In this document: positions 15,064-22,227 of the stretch, piece after piece
How the letters are laid out: the number at the start of each line of letters is the position of its first letter
Position numbering within the stretch: the stretch's first letter is position 1
DNA from: a virus
DNA: 30,540 bases
Direction: 5' to 3' (one strand)
IMG/VR virus record: IMGVR_UViG_3300047550_000422
Coordinates: 1-30,540 of that record
Made by a program: the position numbers and the translations under genes
The notes under the pieces: generated by a model
Told to the model about the DNA's origin: nothing
Databases searched by the model: none
Seen by the model: only the letters and a program-made list of their open reading frames with translations

Positions 15064-15437
15064 CTTAATTCAGCCCAAACTTTTTCTGCTTCATCACGCA
15101 AGTATATATTCATCTTATGATCCTCAGTATGCCAGCACCAAGCAGGGTTCAACTTTATGCCTAATGGATCCATATCTTGCATATATAAGTATTGTTCACG
15201 TTCTATACTCATTCCCCAAGTCTCTATACACCAATCACGTATTTCGTTAAAGCCCTTAATTTTTGGACCTCTGTGTACCGATATCACCTCAATCATATAT
15301 TTGAAACTAGGGTATCCTGTATAACGTGCATCTAACTTTACAAATTTAAATCTTACAGGACTATCCATCCTTAAAGGTTTAGCAGTTATCCTTGACGCTG
15401 ATAGTATTCGTTTTTTAATCACTGTAGTCATTCCCAT
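15054..15437 (-). CDS. Small coupled paralog, copy C (127 aa)
   Basis: 127 residues from ATG 15437; a second ATG at 15431 overlaps the upstream stop as ATGA and is equally likely. The N-terminal ~45 residues are basic and have no counterpart in the other copies. The shared unit follows: FNEIRDWCIETWGM (helix, then Gly), PAWCWHTEDHKMNIYLRDE (strand) and AEKVWAELRWK (final helix). The last codons TGG AAG TAA contain the ATG of the radical-SAM fusion gene downstream, so translation of the two is coupled. Confidence 0.7.
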   Translation of the reverse strand: MGMTTVIKKRILSASRITAKPLRMDSPVRFKFVKLDARYTGYPSFKYMIEVISVHRGPKIKGFNEIRDWCIETWGMSIEREQYLYMQDMDPLGIKLNPAWCWHTEDHKMNIYLRDEAEKVWAELRWK

Positions 15438-15649
15438 TTTAATTTAAGCCATATTGCATATTTTTCATCTACAAAATTTAATCGTACCTGTTTAGGACTG
15501 ATTAAATTATAAAAATTATCATAAGTGGGTTGTTCGTATGCAAATGTATAATCTGCATTTCTTACTAACTTCCACTCATCAATAATCTTGAGTATGTCAT
15601 ACATCTCATTGATATGTGAAATCTCTATTACACATTCAATCATTGCCAT
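15428..15649 (-). CDS. Small coupled paralog, copy D (73 aa)
   Basis: 73 residues from ATG 15649, or 15643, where it overlaps the upstream stop (ATGA). Pattern: strand MIECVIEIS, helix MYDILKIIDEWKL, strands around DYTFAYEQ and QVRLNFVDE, final helix KYAIWLKLKWE. The C-terminal block matches copies A, E and F. Its ending TGG GAA TGA supplies ATG GGA ATG A to the next gene. Function unknown. Confidence 0.72.
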   Translation of the reverse strand: MAMIECVIEISHINEMYDILKIIDEWKLVRNADYTFAYEQPTYDNFYNLISPKQVRLNFVDEKYAIWLKLKWE

Positions 15650-15873
15650 CTTAACTTAAACATGATACAATCACGTTCATATCTGAATTTTACTTCAGCA
15701 TACGATTCATACCAACGCCAACGTGCATGGCGATAAGGCATGTCAACGTTGTCACGTAGCCAGTCAAGAATATCAAAATATTTCTCATGGTCATCATTTA
15801 TCAAATCTACAACTACTAGATGCCAACTTGAATTATCCCAATACTCAAAATTTAATCTTTCAGTATGCTCCAT
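15640..15873 (-). CDS. Small coupled paralog, copy E (77 aa)
   Basis: 77 residues from ATG 15873. Pattern: strand HLVVVDLIN, helix YFDILDWLRDNVDM, a Trp-rich stretch RHARWRWYES, strand AEVKFRYE and final helix RDCIMFKLRWQ. The ending TGG CAA TGA contains ATG GCA ATG A, the start of copy D. Its own ATG lies within the VWS codons near the end of the 15852-16202 gene, with a 22-base overlap. Confidence 0.74.
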   Translation of the reverse strand: MEHTERLNFEYWDNSSWHLVVVDLINDDHEKYFDILDWLRDNVDMPYRHARWRWYESYAEVKFRYERDCIMFKLRWQ

Positions 15874-16202
15874 ACTAATTGTTTATCCAAACATTCTGCT
15901 ATTCTATCTGCTTCTTCTTTTGTTCTAGCGATCACACCTAATACAACATGACGCTTTTGTATTGCATCGGCTAAATAACCCTGATAGTTCTGATAAAAAT
16001 TAAGACTATCAATATACAATACATCCCAACCATCAAGACGTTGTATCATTAATCTAGCAATGTCTACATCACATTTTTCAAACAGAAATCGTATTAACTT
16101 ATCAAATCCATCACGTGTATGTATAGGAACAAACTTATCAGTTGGCCATGTTACTGTCCAACCTTTAGGTGTTTCTTGTATGATGAATGGACTCATTGAC
16201 AT
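15852..16202 (-). CDS. Longer member or relative of the small paralogs (116 aa)
   Basis: 116 residues from ATG 16202 (or the second ATG six bases on). Starts IQETPKGWTVTWPTDK, then a helix DGFDKLIRFLFEKCDVDI, strand WDVLYIDSL, and a C-terminal VVLGVIARTKEEADRIAECL followed by QLVWSILKD. The strand-then-helix ending with a Trp is reminiscent of the small family but is longer, with extra residues after the Trp. As in the others, that Trp codon region holds the next gene's ATG. Membership is less certain than for the other copies. Confidence 0.65.
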   Translation of the reverse strand: MSMSPFIIQETPKGWTVTWPTDKFVPIHTRDGFDKLIRFLFEKCDVDIARLMIQRLDGWDVLYIDSLNFYQNYQGYLADAIQKRHVVLGVIARTKEEADRIAECLDKQLVWSILKD

Positions 16203-16402
16203 GCTAAACTAAAGAATATTGCATCACGTTCTTCTTTAAAGATAAACTCCATGTAATCTTCATTGGGATGCGTAATAAATTTATCACCTGGTAATCCAAA
16301 TTTCTCTAATGCATAGACACATTTTTCATCCCACTTACTAACAGTGTCGCCGTGCTTCCAATCAATTCTTACTGTATGTTTAAATTCAGTATCCCGTTTC
16401 AC
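16193..16402 (-). CDS. Small coupled paralog, copy F (69 aa, GTG start)
   Basis: 69 residues. The start is GTG at 16402 (AAGGAAC lies eight bases upstream); no ATG occurs until late in the frame. Pattern: strand HTVRIDWKHG, helix EKCVYALEKFGLPG, strand YMEFIFKEE, final helix RDAIFFSLACQ, nearly the same as EQDAILFSLTWL of copy A, with Cys replacing Trp. It overlaps the zinc-finger gene by 17 bases. Its end TGT CAA TGA contains ATG TCA ATG A, the start of the next gene. Confidence 0.74.
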   Translation of the reverse strand: MKRDTEFKHTVRIDWKHGDTVSKWDEKCVYALEKFGLPGDKFITHPNEDYMEFIFKEERDAIFFSLACQ

Positions 16403-17114
16403 GTAATAGTTCCTTAACTTGTTTTACAACTTCTGGGTTACGTTTGAACTTGACTGCCCACAACTCAGGATTAATGTAATCGACAATCATTTTAACTTGT
16501 GTTTCATCTAGTTCATCTAAGAATTGCTTACCGCTTTCACTGTGATATAATATCCATGGACTAATTTTACCTGTAGTAATAGCATAGCAAATTCTATTAC
16601 GATTGCCATATCTTAATATATCTTTAGTAGAAATCTTTTCAGTGGGTGCCATGTCTATCAATGTTTCTAAACTACGTGCAATAGCATCCATTGCATCTTC
16701 TTCACGTAGATAATTGATAAGAAACTTTGTATAGTTTGTATCGCTGGCCCAGTTATCAATCTTTATTTTATTGTTAAGCAGCCAGTCAATATATCTGCTT
16801 ACATTAACAACATTAACATCGGCACAATATGTACCAAACTTTACAAAGGCTATGTAATAAGAACTTTTAATGAAGTCTGTATAATCACGTTTCTTTTTTG
16901 TAGCCGTGTTCTTTGTATAGAATTGCAACCAAGATTGAAATCCTATACGATTACCTTGCTTGTCCTTATCTTGCCATCTACGTTTAGACTCGCAGATATG
17001 ATTAAAGACTGTAGACTCACGCAAGAATGTGCGCCCACAAAACTCGCAACCAAACTCTTTAGTTGCCGCTGTCTTTTTCGTATTGTTCGATTTCACTATC
17101 ACTAACGATGCCAT
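16386..17114 (-). CDS. Conserved phage protein with C2HC zinc finger (242 aa)
   Basis: 242 residues. A single zinc finger is clear near the N-terminus: CEFCGRTFLRESTVFNHIC (Cys23, Cys26, His39, Cys41), followed by basic ESKRRWQDK. The rest is helical with conserved-looking FIKSSYYIAFVKFG, YIDWLL and KISPWILYHS. I recall proteins of this layout (zinc finger, 'FxKSSYYxAFVKFG', 'GKISPWxL') as conserved in marine T4-like phages, function unassigned; the finger suggests DNA, RNA or protein binding. It overlaps the upstream gene by 56 bases. A later start (GTG 17102 or 17096) would shorten the overlap only slightly. Confidence 0.75.
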   Translation of the reverse strand: MASLVIVKSNNTKKTAATKEFGCEFCGRTFLRESTVFNHICESKRRWQDKDKQGNRIGFQSWLQFYTKNTATKKKRDYTDFIKSSYYIAFVKFGTYCADVNVVNVSRYIDWLLNNKIKIDNWASDTNYTKFLINYLREEDAMDAIARSLETLIDMAPTEKISTKDILRYGNRNRICYAITTGKISPWILYHSESGKQFLDELDETQVKMIVDYINPELWAVKFKRNPEVVKQVKELLRETGY

Positions 17115-17649
17115 TCAGTATCTCAATTTCATCAAATTTTAAATTGGGGAATTTCTCTGCAAGATATACCTTGCGTGATTGTTCTTTTACAAAAGCCTGT
17201 GCTAATTCTTTATGTGTATCTTCAGACTCTTTTGGGTACACTTTACTGTAATATTCTTTAACATCTTTAACTGCTGCCTTATCTTTAAGTTTGCTTACAC
17301 GTTCTCTAATCTGGGGTATCCAAGGATGAAATTGTTTTCCTTGTCCTAATCCGCTAGCACATAACATCATCCATTGTAGTTTAGGATGATTAGCCACGTA
17401 CTCACTAAACATATGTTTATTGGCAAACTCCTGTGTACTTAGTAAGTGAAACTGTTGCAAGGCTGCATTTGATTTAACTGTGCTTGCATAGTGTAACAAC
17501 ATCCATGGCACAAACTTCTTTTGTTGCTCTGGAGTAAGTCTATCATAGTAGCCATAGTCTTTGTTGTCAATAGCGTTGATAGCCTCAAACAGCGGGAAGT
17601 CTACATCAGTAAACTTTTCGTCTTGCGGAGTTTTACTTTTAGTTGCCAT
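17059..17649 (-). CDS. Possible clamp-loader small subunit (gp62-like)
   Basis: 196 residues, close to T4 gp62 (187). The layout resembles gp62 of marine T4-like phages: FEAINAIDNKD near the N-terminus, a KFVPWMLLHYAST helix, an EFANKHMFSEYVANHPKLQWMM segment, KQFHPWIPQ, then VKDVKEYYS. gp62 joins gp44 in loading the sliding clamp. No gp44 gene lies next to it in this window; the AAA+ ATPase at 21126 does not look like gp44. The match is by pattern only. A structure prediction against gp62 would settle it. Overlaps the SGNH hydrolase gene by 11 bases. Confidence 0.5.
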   Translation of the reverse strand: MATKSKTPQDEKFTDVDFPLFEAINAIDNKDYGYYDRLTPEQQKKFVPWMLLHYASTVKSNAALQQFHLLSTQEFANKHMFSEYVANHPKLQWMMLCASGLGQGKQFHPWIPQIRERVSKLKDKAAVKDVKEYYSKVYPKESEDTHKELAQAFVKEQSRKVYLAEKFPNLKFDEIEILNGIVSDSEIEQYEKDSGN

Positions 17650-18043
17650 TGTTAATTTGATTCACTATGTCTTTATACCCACGACCACTAGGATGTATGT
17701 TGTCAGGCTGCAAATGTTTTATAGGTATAACAACATCACCATTATTGTTTGCAACCTCAGTAACAATCTGTCTAATATTTTCTTTATTAGCAGGCAGTAT
17801 CCAATACACTTTAGTCTTTGCTACTACCCTTGCTCTAAGTTTTTCTAGTTCCTTTTTAGTTCTGACGCCCATATGGTCATTACTACCTAAACTGATTATA
17901 ACAGTATTTGAATAGAATTCACCCTCGTAATTTCTATTGAATTGCCAACTATTGATACCGCCTTTACCAACAATAGCACATTCTTTGTAATGCATTTGTG
18001 TACCAACTGCAATACTATCACCTAAAATTAAACAGTCTAACAT
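17639..18043 (-). CDS. Compact SGNH/GDSL hydrolase
   Basis: 134 residues with the complete SGNH set: GDSIAVG (nucleophile Ser10), GKGGINS (oxyanion Gly29), SLGSNDHMG (Asn55) and DNIHPSGRGY (Asp114, His117). Family members hydrolyse esters of lipids, sugars or cell-wall acyl groups. At 134 residues it is near the minimum for the fold but all active-site residues are kept. No signal peptide or membrane segment, so it would act in the cytoplasm or the virion. It lies one base after the 18045-18545 gene, which suggests coupling. Substrate unknown. Confidence 0.88.
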   Translation of the reverse strand: MLDCLILGDSIAVGTQMHYKECAIVGKGGINSWQFNRNYEGEFYSNTVIISLGSNDHMGVRTKKELEKLRARVVAKTKVYWILPANKENIRQIVTEVANNNGDVVIPIKHLQPDNIHPSGRGYKDIVNQINNGN

Positions 18044-18044
18044 T

Positions 18045-18545
18045 TTAAAACACCTGACTATAATCTACAATCTCACAGTTTCTACTAATTTCTTTAACAA
18101 AGTAAACACATCTGGGTTTAGGACCATCATCAATGGGTACCGCTAGAAACTGCCCGTTACGTAATCGAGGAGCGTACCATGTTACATCATGGTATATATC
18201 CATAATCTCTATTGGTAAGAAACTAGGATTAAAACTACTCAATGGATTAAATTCAAATACACTAAAACCTCTGTCGTTCAAACTAGATAGTGGTAGTGTT
18301 TCTAAATCCCCGTGATCTTTTTCACCGATCAATACTTGCCAATCGACCGGCATCTTAATTGAACGATTACCAATCTTCAACACTAATGCAGGGCTACTAA
18401 AACTTTCTAAAAAGATTAATGGGATATAATGATAATCTACGTTCTGCGGATTACTGTTATCCATTATAGCGAAACGAAGGTCGTCAATCTCTTCTGGTAA
18501 CGTTTCTAAATTGTAGTGTATGTTTTCTAAGGTTAATATTCTCAT
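18045..18545 (-). CDS. Conserved T4-like phage protein next to UvsW (166 aa)
   Basis: 166 residues beginning MRILTLENIHYNLETLPEEID. From memory, this is one of the most widely conserved uncharacterised proteins of marine T4-like phages, often found right after uvsW, with the same 'IPLxFLESFxSPAxVLxIG', 'MPxDWxVLIG', 'LNDRGF' and 'CVYFVKE' blocks. No catalytic motif is apparent. A sigma70-like promoter (18552-18580) sits so close that transcription would start at the ATG itself. Confidence 0.8.
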   Translation of the reverse strand: MRILTLENIHYNLETLPEEIDDLRFAIMDNSNPQNVDYHYIPLIFLESFSSPALVLKIGNRSIKMPVDWQVLIGEKDHGDLETLPLSSLNDRGFSVFEFNPLSSFNPSFLPIEIMDIYHDVTWYAPRLRNGQFLAVPIDDGPKPRCVYFVKEISRNCEIVDYSQVF

Positions 18546-18551
18546 TTGATT

Positions 18552-18580
18552 ATTCTATCACGTTTGTTTTCAGTAGTCAA
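18552..18580 (-). promoter_or_regulatory. Sigma70-like promoter candidate
   Basis: Minus strand TTGACT, 17 bases, TAGAAT, overlapping the stop of uvsW. The -10 ends seven bases before the ATG at 18545, so the message would be leaderless or the ATG would be only reached by read-through from uvsW. Confidence 0.5.
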
Positions 18581-20024
18581 GTTTTTCCAAACTAAATGGA
18601 TAGTTTGCTTCCTTATAATATGCTTTTCTTTGTGTTAAATGTCGTTTGGCAAACTTACAACTGCTAGTTATGTCCCAAATCTCTACATGATCCTTATCTT
18701 CTGCTTTTCTAATGCCTCGCCCAATACTTTGTATAACCCTAACAAAGCTCTTTCCGGGCTCAATAAGAACCAAATTAAAAATCCTAGGGATATTAATACC
18801 CACACTGGCCACACCATAAGTCGCCACAATAATCTTGTTAGCACTAGTCTTAACTTCATCATATTCCTCTTTACGTTCTGTCAATTTTGTTTCACCTGAT
18901 ATGAATACACTATCAGGTAATCTGTCAATTAATTCTTTACCTGCATTTACACGGTCTACTAGTACTAGTGTGTTGCCACTATCCTTAATCTTATCAATCA
19001 ACTGTGCAATTTTATCTAATCGTTTTTCATCTTCAAGCAAATGTTTCAACTCGCTTTGATAATTACTGAACTCCACGTTGTCTTTTAACTGTACAATGTT
19101 GACATGACATTGTGCCAGTACACCTTTATCCTGTAATTCACTTGCACTCAACTTATTAATAACAGGACCTAAACTTACAAGTAATGCAGTCTTTTCAAAC
19201 TCAGCCTTAGGAATAGTTCCAGTCAATCCCCAACGAATAGGCACATGACTAAACACACCTGTCAATAATGTCTTAAGTGCATCAGCCTTTGCCATATGCA
19301 CCTCGTCAACAATCAAGCAAACTACATTCTCAATAAACTCACCAATTGGTATATCAGCATCACCCGACTTTGTATTCTTTAATAAGTTATTAAGACTTTG
19401 CCATGTACATATAGTATGTGTCTTTCCAAACTCTTTGCGATCACCAAAGTACACACCTACATCCAACCCCATATTGATATAATCTGCTTCAGTTTGTGTT
19501 ACCAAACTCTTATTGGGTACAATGACAATACTGCGTCCATAATACTCAATGCTTTTTGATAGCGCCGCAGTCATAATAGTCTTGCCGGCGCCAGTAGCAA
19601 CTTCTTGTAACGATTGTGGATTGGCTAAAAAGTTATTAACAATTTCTACTTGATAGTCACGCAATGTAATGGGCTGTCCTGCCATTACGTGATCTTTAGG
19701 CCAAGTTTTGTCTGCAAATGAATCCTCGGACACTTGTGCGAAATTGAACGTTGTAGTGTATTCACGCATATCATGTAATGATATATCGTAGTCATATTGC
19801 TCTAATATGGGTACGATATCAGTCAGTAAGTTGATATAACTGCTACCGCCTAAACTAAAGAAACTTACTTTACCATTCCAACGCCCTAACTTAACGCTAG
19901 GCAAATATCTTGCACCGGGAATATCATATTCAAATTTCTTCATGCATGCCCTACGTGCATCAAGTTCTAGTCCCTCAATCTTTATATTGACTTCATCTTT
20001 GATTATTATTTTTGCTTCTCTCAT
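18570..20024 (-). CDS. uvsW: UvsW-like SF2 helicase
   Basis: 484 residues; T4 UvsW has 503. N-terminal DNA-binding region (1-110) with RYLPSVKLGRWNGKVSFF, then a superfamily 2 helicase: Q-like LRDYQ (121-125), motif I EVATGAGKT (141-149), motif II VDEVH (239-243), motif III LTGTI, motif V ATYGVASVGINIP and motif VI QSIGRGIRK. UvsW unwinds branched DNA and R-loops and switches T4 replication from origin-dependent to recombination-dependent. The ATG overlaps the upstream stop (ATGA at 20021-20024), coupling it to the HARP-like protein. Confidence 0.95.
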   Translation of the reverse strand: MREAKIIIKDEVNIKIEGLELDARRACMKKFEYDIPGARYLPSVKLGRWNGKVSFFSLGGSSYINLLTDIVPILEQYDYDISLHDMREYTTTFNFAQVSEDSFADKTWPKDHVMAGQPITLRDYQVEIVNNFLANPQSLQEVATGAGKTIMTAALSKSIEYYGRSIVIVPNKSLVTQTEADYINMGLDVGVYFGDRKEFGKTHTICTWQSLNNLLKNTKSGDADIPIGEFIENVVCLIVDEVHMAKADALKTLLTGVFSHVPIRWGLTGTIPKAEFEKTALLVSLGPVINKLSASELQDKGVLAQCHVNIVQLKDNVEFSNYQSELKHLLEDEKRLDKIAQLIDKIKDSGNTLVLVDRVNAGKELIDRLPDSVFISGETKLTERKEEYDEVKTSANKIIVATYGVASVGINIPRIFNLVLIEPGKSFVRVIQSIGRGIRKAEDKDHVEIWDITSSCKFAKRHLTQRKAYYKEANYPFSLEKLDY

Positions 20025-21034
20025 TTTATGTTCACCGGCCTTGAAATTTGTAATTTAATGTATTTGGATAGTCTTTTACCTTTGTGGTGAGGTAGGTAAT
20101 CTGAGGTGTCTGTTAGTTTTAGCATTACTGGGTTTGTTGCATCATCGTCAGTATAGAATTTAGGATTAGTGCTGACTGATATATTTAGTGACTCAATCAT
20201 ACTCGTTATCTCTCTTCGGGTATTTGCACCAGTAAGTCCACGCCCAAAATATACCATGTCTACGCCGAGTTCTACTAGCCACGGTAGAACTGTAGGTAGA
20301 TTATCTAAATCAACAACCGTATTGAACTCAGATGCAAATATCTTTTTAGGGTCATCTCCTGTTACAGACTTATCGATAGTGATGCCATATTGTGATAAGT
20401 TGAATAACGTTTTAGCATCATCGTCAAAGTTTAAATCCTTTGTGTGTTCATGTATATGTGGATTGGTAGCACCGATATAATAATTACCATTTAATTTTAG
20501 ATAGGTGGGCTTCCATATGTCTGCTTCATATGGCACAACTTGATTAAGTAATTCCATTACCTCTATACTATATGTTGTTGATTTAAAGTATTTAGGTAAT
20601 ATAGTATTCGCAATCTTTAGTGCATATGTACTAAGTGGTGCCATATATTTTTTGTCATTCCTATTCCATTCGTATGAATTGTTTTCCATACTACGGAAAT
20701 CAGAAATGAAATGTTTATTGAATGGGACCTTAAGCACTAAATTATTGCCCAATAAGGACACTTGCGCACCTGTGAATTCGGCTGTGCTTTCTACAATAGG
20801 AGTGGTCCATGGCAGAGATTTTAACTCTTCCTTATCGAAACCCACTTTGTTAAATTGTTTGGAATACTTACTGATTAATTTTTCAAACAATGCTTTTTGG
20901 TTTGTCGTTATTCTATGAAACTTAGCAATCAAGTATTCCAAATTGTGTAGGAACTTTTGATCATAGGTGCTTAGTTTAATTTCATGGTTCAAAAAATAAT
21001 GTAGTAGATGTTCCTTGGACGCTAATTTCAACAT
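20021..21034 (-). CDS. Uncharacterised protein with HARP-like domain, coupled to uvsW
   Basis: 337 residues. Segment 92-145 (VSLLGNNLVLKVPFNKHF..., YEWNRNDKKYMAPLSTYALKI) resembles the HARP DNA-annealing-helicase accessory domain (SMARCAL1 type: 'v.cpyn..li..fk......yd...k.W..pl..y'), which is also related to the N-terminal domain of UvsW. The N-terminus is helical, and the C-terminal ~150 residues are alpha/beta without an obvious motif (LPTVLPWLVELGVDMVYFG). The ATGA overlap with uvsW suggests the two work on the same branched DNA. This is pattern-level evidence. Confidence 0.6.
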   Translation of the reverse strand: MLKLASKEHLLHYFLNHEIKLSTYDQKFLHNLEYLIAKFHRITTNQKALFEKLISKYSKQFNKVGFDKEELKSLPWTTPIVESTAEFTGAQVSLLGNNLVLKVPFNKHFISDFRSMENNSYEWNRNDKKYMAPLSTYALKIANTILPKYFKSTTYSIEVMELLNQVVPYEADIWKPTYLKLNGNYYIGATNPHIHEHTKDLNFDDDAKTLFNLSQYGITIDKSVTGDDPKKIFASEFNTVVDLDNLPTVLPWLVELGVDMVYFGRGLTGANTRREITSMIESLNISVSTNPKFYTDDDATNPVMLKLTDTSDYLPHHKGKRLSKYIKLQISRPVNIK

Positions 21035-21049
21035 CCTATAATAATAACA

Positions 21050-21055
21050 ATTATA
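21050..21055 (-). promoter_or_regulatory. Possible -10 box for the HARP-uvsW unit
   Basis: A perfect TATAAT on the minus strand 15 bases before the ATG at 21034, between that gene and a strong terminator, so a promoter is needed here. No good -35 box is visible at the proper distance; an activator-dependent (middle-type) promoter is possible. Confidence 0.4.
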
Positions 21056-21082
21056 GAAAACAAATGCAAGTATAAAGGCAAA

Positions 21083-21108
21083 AAAAAGGGGACCTAAGTC
21101 CCCTTTTT
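21083..21108 (-). terminator. Rho-independent terminator after the AAA+ ATPase
   Basis: The stem AAAAAGGGGAC/GTCCCCTTTTT with a four-base loop, followed on the minus strand by more T (seven in total). It lies 17 bases after the ATPase stop codon. The A/T arms make it work in both directions. Confidence 0.92.
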
Positions 21109-21125
21109 GTTGATTGAATCAACTG

Positions 21126-22163
21126 TTAGCGTTGACGCATAACAGTATTCTCTGCAAGCATCTTCCAGTTAGATTCGGACACTTTGACAAGGTCCGCAAT
21201 CTTGAGGGCCATACGCAATGACAACTCACGCAACTTTGCTTTCTTGTCCCACATGAAGTTCAGTACTTCATTAGCCTGCTCTTCAGTGAAATCATAGTCT
21301 TTGAACAGACCACCTGTGTCAGTACTGTCACGATGGACCTGCTTGATACGCAACATTTTGTCACGCTCACTATCAACAGTAAGGTCCAAAAAGTGACAAC
21401 GTGACTGCAATGCCTCAAGATGGTCCTGCATCTTCTTAGACTTGACGTTCTCAAACTTCAAGTTAGTAATAAAGATAGCACTACCCTTGAATTCGAAACT
21501 GTCAGGGATACCTTCACGGCGAAGCAAACTAGAATCACTGTTCCAGCAAATCTTGCGGCGCTTGCCACTATCAAGTGCTGCCTTGAGAATGTTCAATGAC
21601 AACTCATCACCAAAAACGCTGTCGCAGTCATCGAACACTAGCACGTTCTTAGCATCACTATACTTGTACAATTGAGCATAGAGGCCCAGTGCAGTCATAG
21701 CACCTTTGACAATCTCATAGCGAATACGTTTGCCAGCAATCTTATCAAACATGACTGCCTTTTCTAATTGCTGTTCGACACCGAATGACTTGCCGACACC
21801 GGGAGGGCCTGACACAATCATAGCACGGATATCACCGTTAATACATGCACGTGACATTTCATCAAGAATCGCAAAACGTGTGCCGATGCGATCCATTGCC
21901 TGCTCATCAGTTTCCTGTACTGCCGGCGCTTTCTTAAATTCTACTGTCTGTGACAAAACTGGCTCCCCTTCTTTAAATTCAATATCGTTAATACTGTCCA
22001 CCTTAACCTTTACCACATCGATAGCGATGGGGAATTGGCCCTCATTTTTTACAGTGACATAGTTACCTTTTTTACCAGTCTGAAAACCCTTGATCAGAGT
22101 AAAAGACTGATTCACAACTGGCTTGTTGCGATACTCACCAAATTTAACAAGAATCGTTGACAT
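21126..22163 (-). CDS. AAA+ ATPase of phage early region
   Basis: 345 residues from ATG 22163, preceded by CAGGAC; an in-frame start at 22190 would lie upstream of the transcription start of promoter P1. An N-terminal ~80-residue beta-rich domain (MSTILVKFGEYRNKPVV..., GNYVTVKNEGQFPIAIDVVKVKV) precedes an AAA+ module: Walker A GPPGVGKS (119-126), Walker B VLVFDDCD (174-181), sensor 1 AIFITN (Asn234) and an arginine in LQSRCHFLDL. It is a AAA+ ATPase distinct from gp44 and gp41; partner and substrate are unknown. It forms its own unit, with a sigma70 promoter in front and a strong terminator behind. Confidence 0.85.
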   Translation of the reverse strand: MSTILVKFGEYRNKPVVNQSFTLIKGFQTGKKGNYVTVKNEGQFPIAIDVVKVKVDSINDIEFKEGEPVLSQTVEFKKAPAVQETDEQAMDRIGTRFAILDEMSRACINGDIRAMIVSGPPGVGKSFGVEQQLEKAVMFDKIAGKRIRYEIVKGAMTALGLYAQLYKYSDAKNVLVFDDCDSVFGDELSLNILKAALDSGKRRKICWNSDSSLLRREGIPDSFEFKGSAIFITNLKFENVKSKKMQDHLEALQSRCHFLDLTVDSERDKMLRIKQVHRDSTDTGGLFKDYDFTEEQANEVLNFMWDKKAKLRELSLRMALKIADLVKVSESNWKMLAENTVMRQR

Positions 22164-22198
22164 GTAATTAGTCCTGTGTGTTAGTTTCAATACTACGT

Positions 22199-22227
22199 AT
22201 TATATAGCCAATTCGATTTAATGTCAA
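22199..22227 (-). promoter_or_regulatory. Early sigma70 promoter P1 (TTGACA-17-TATAAT)
   Basis: Perfect -35 and -10 boxes with a 17-base spacer containing ATCGAATTGGC. It drives the AAA+ ATPase. The TGA stop codon of the 57-residue gene lies inside TTGACA. Confidence 0.93.
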
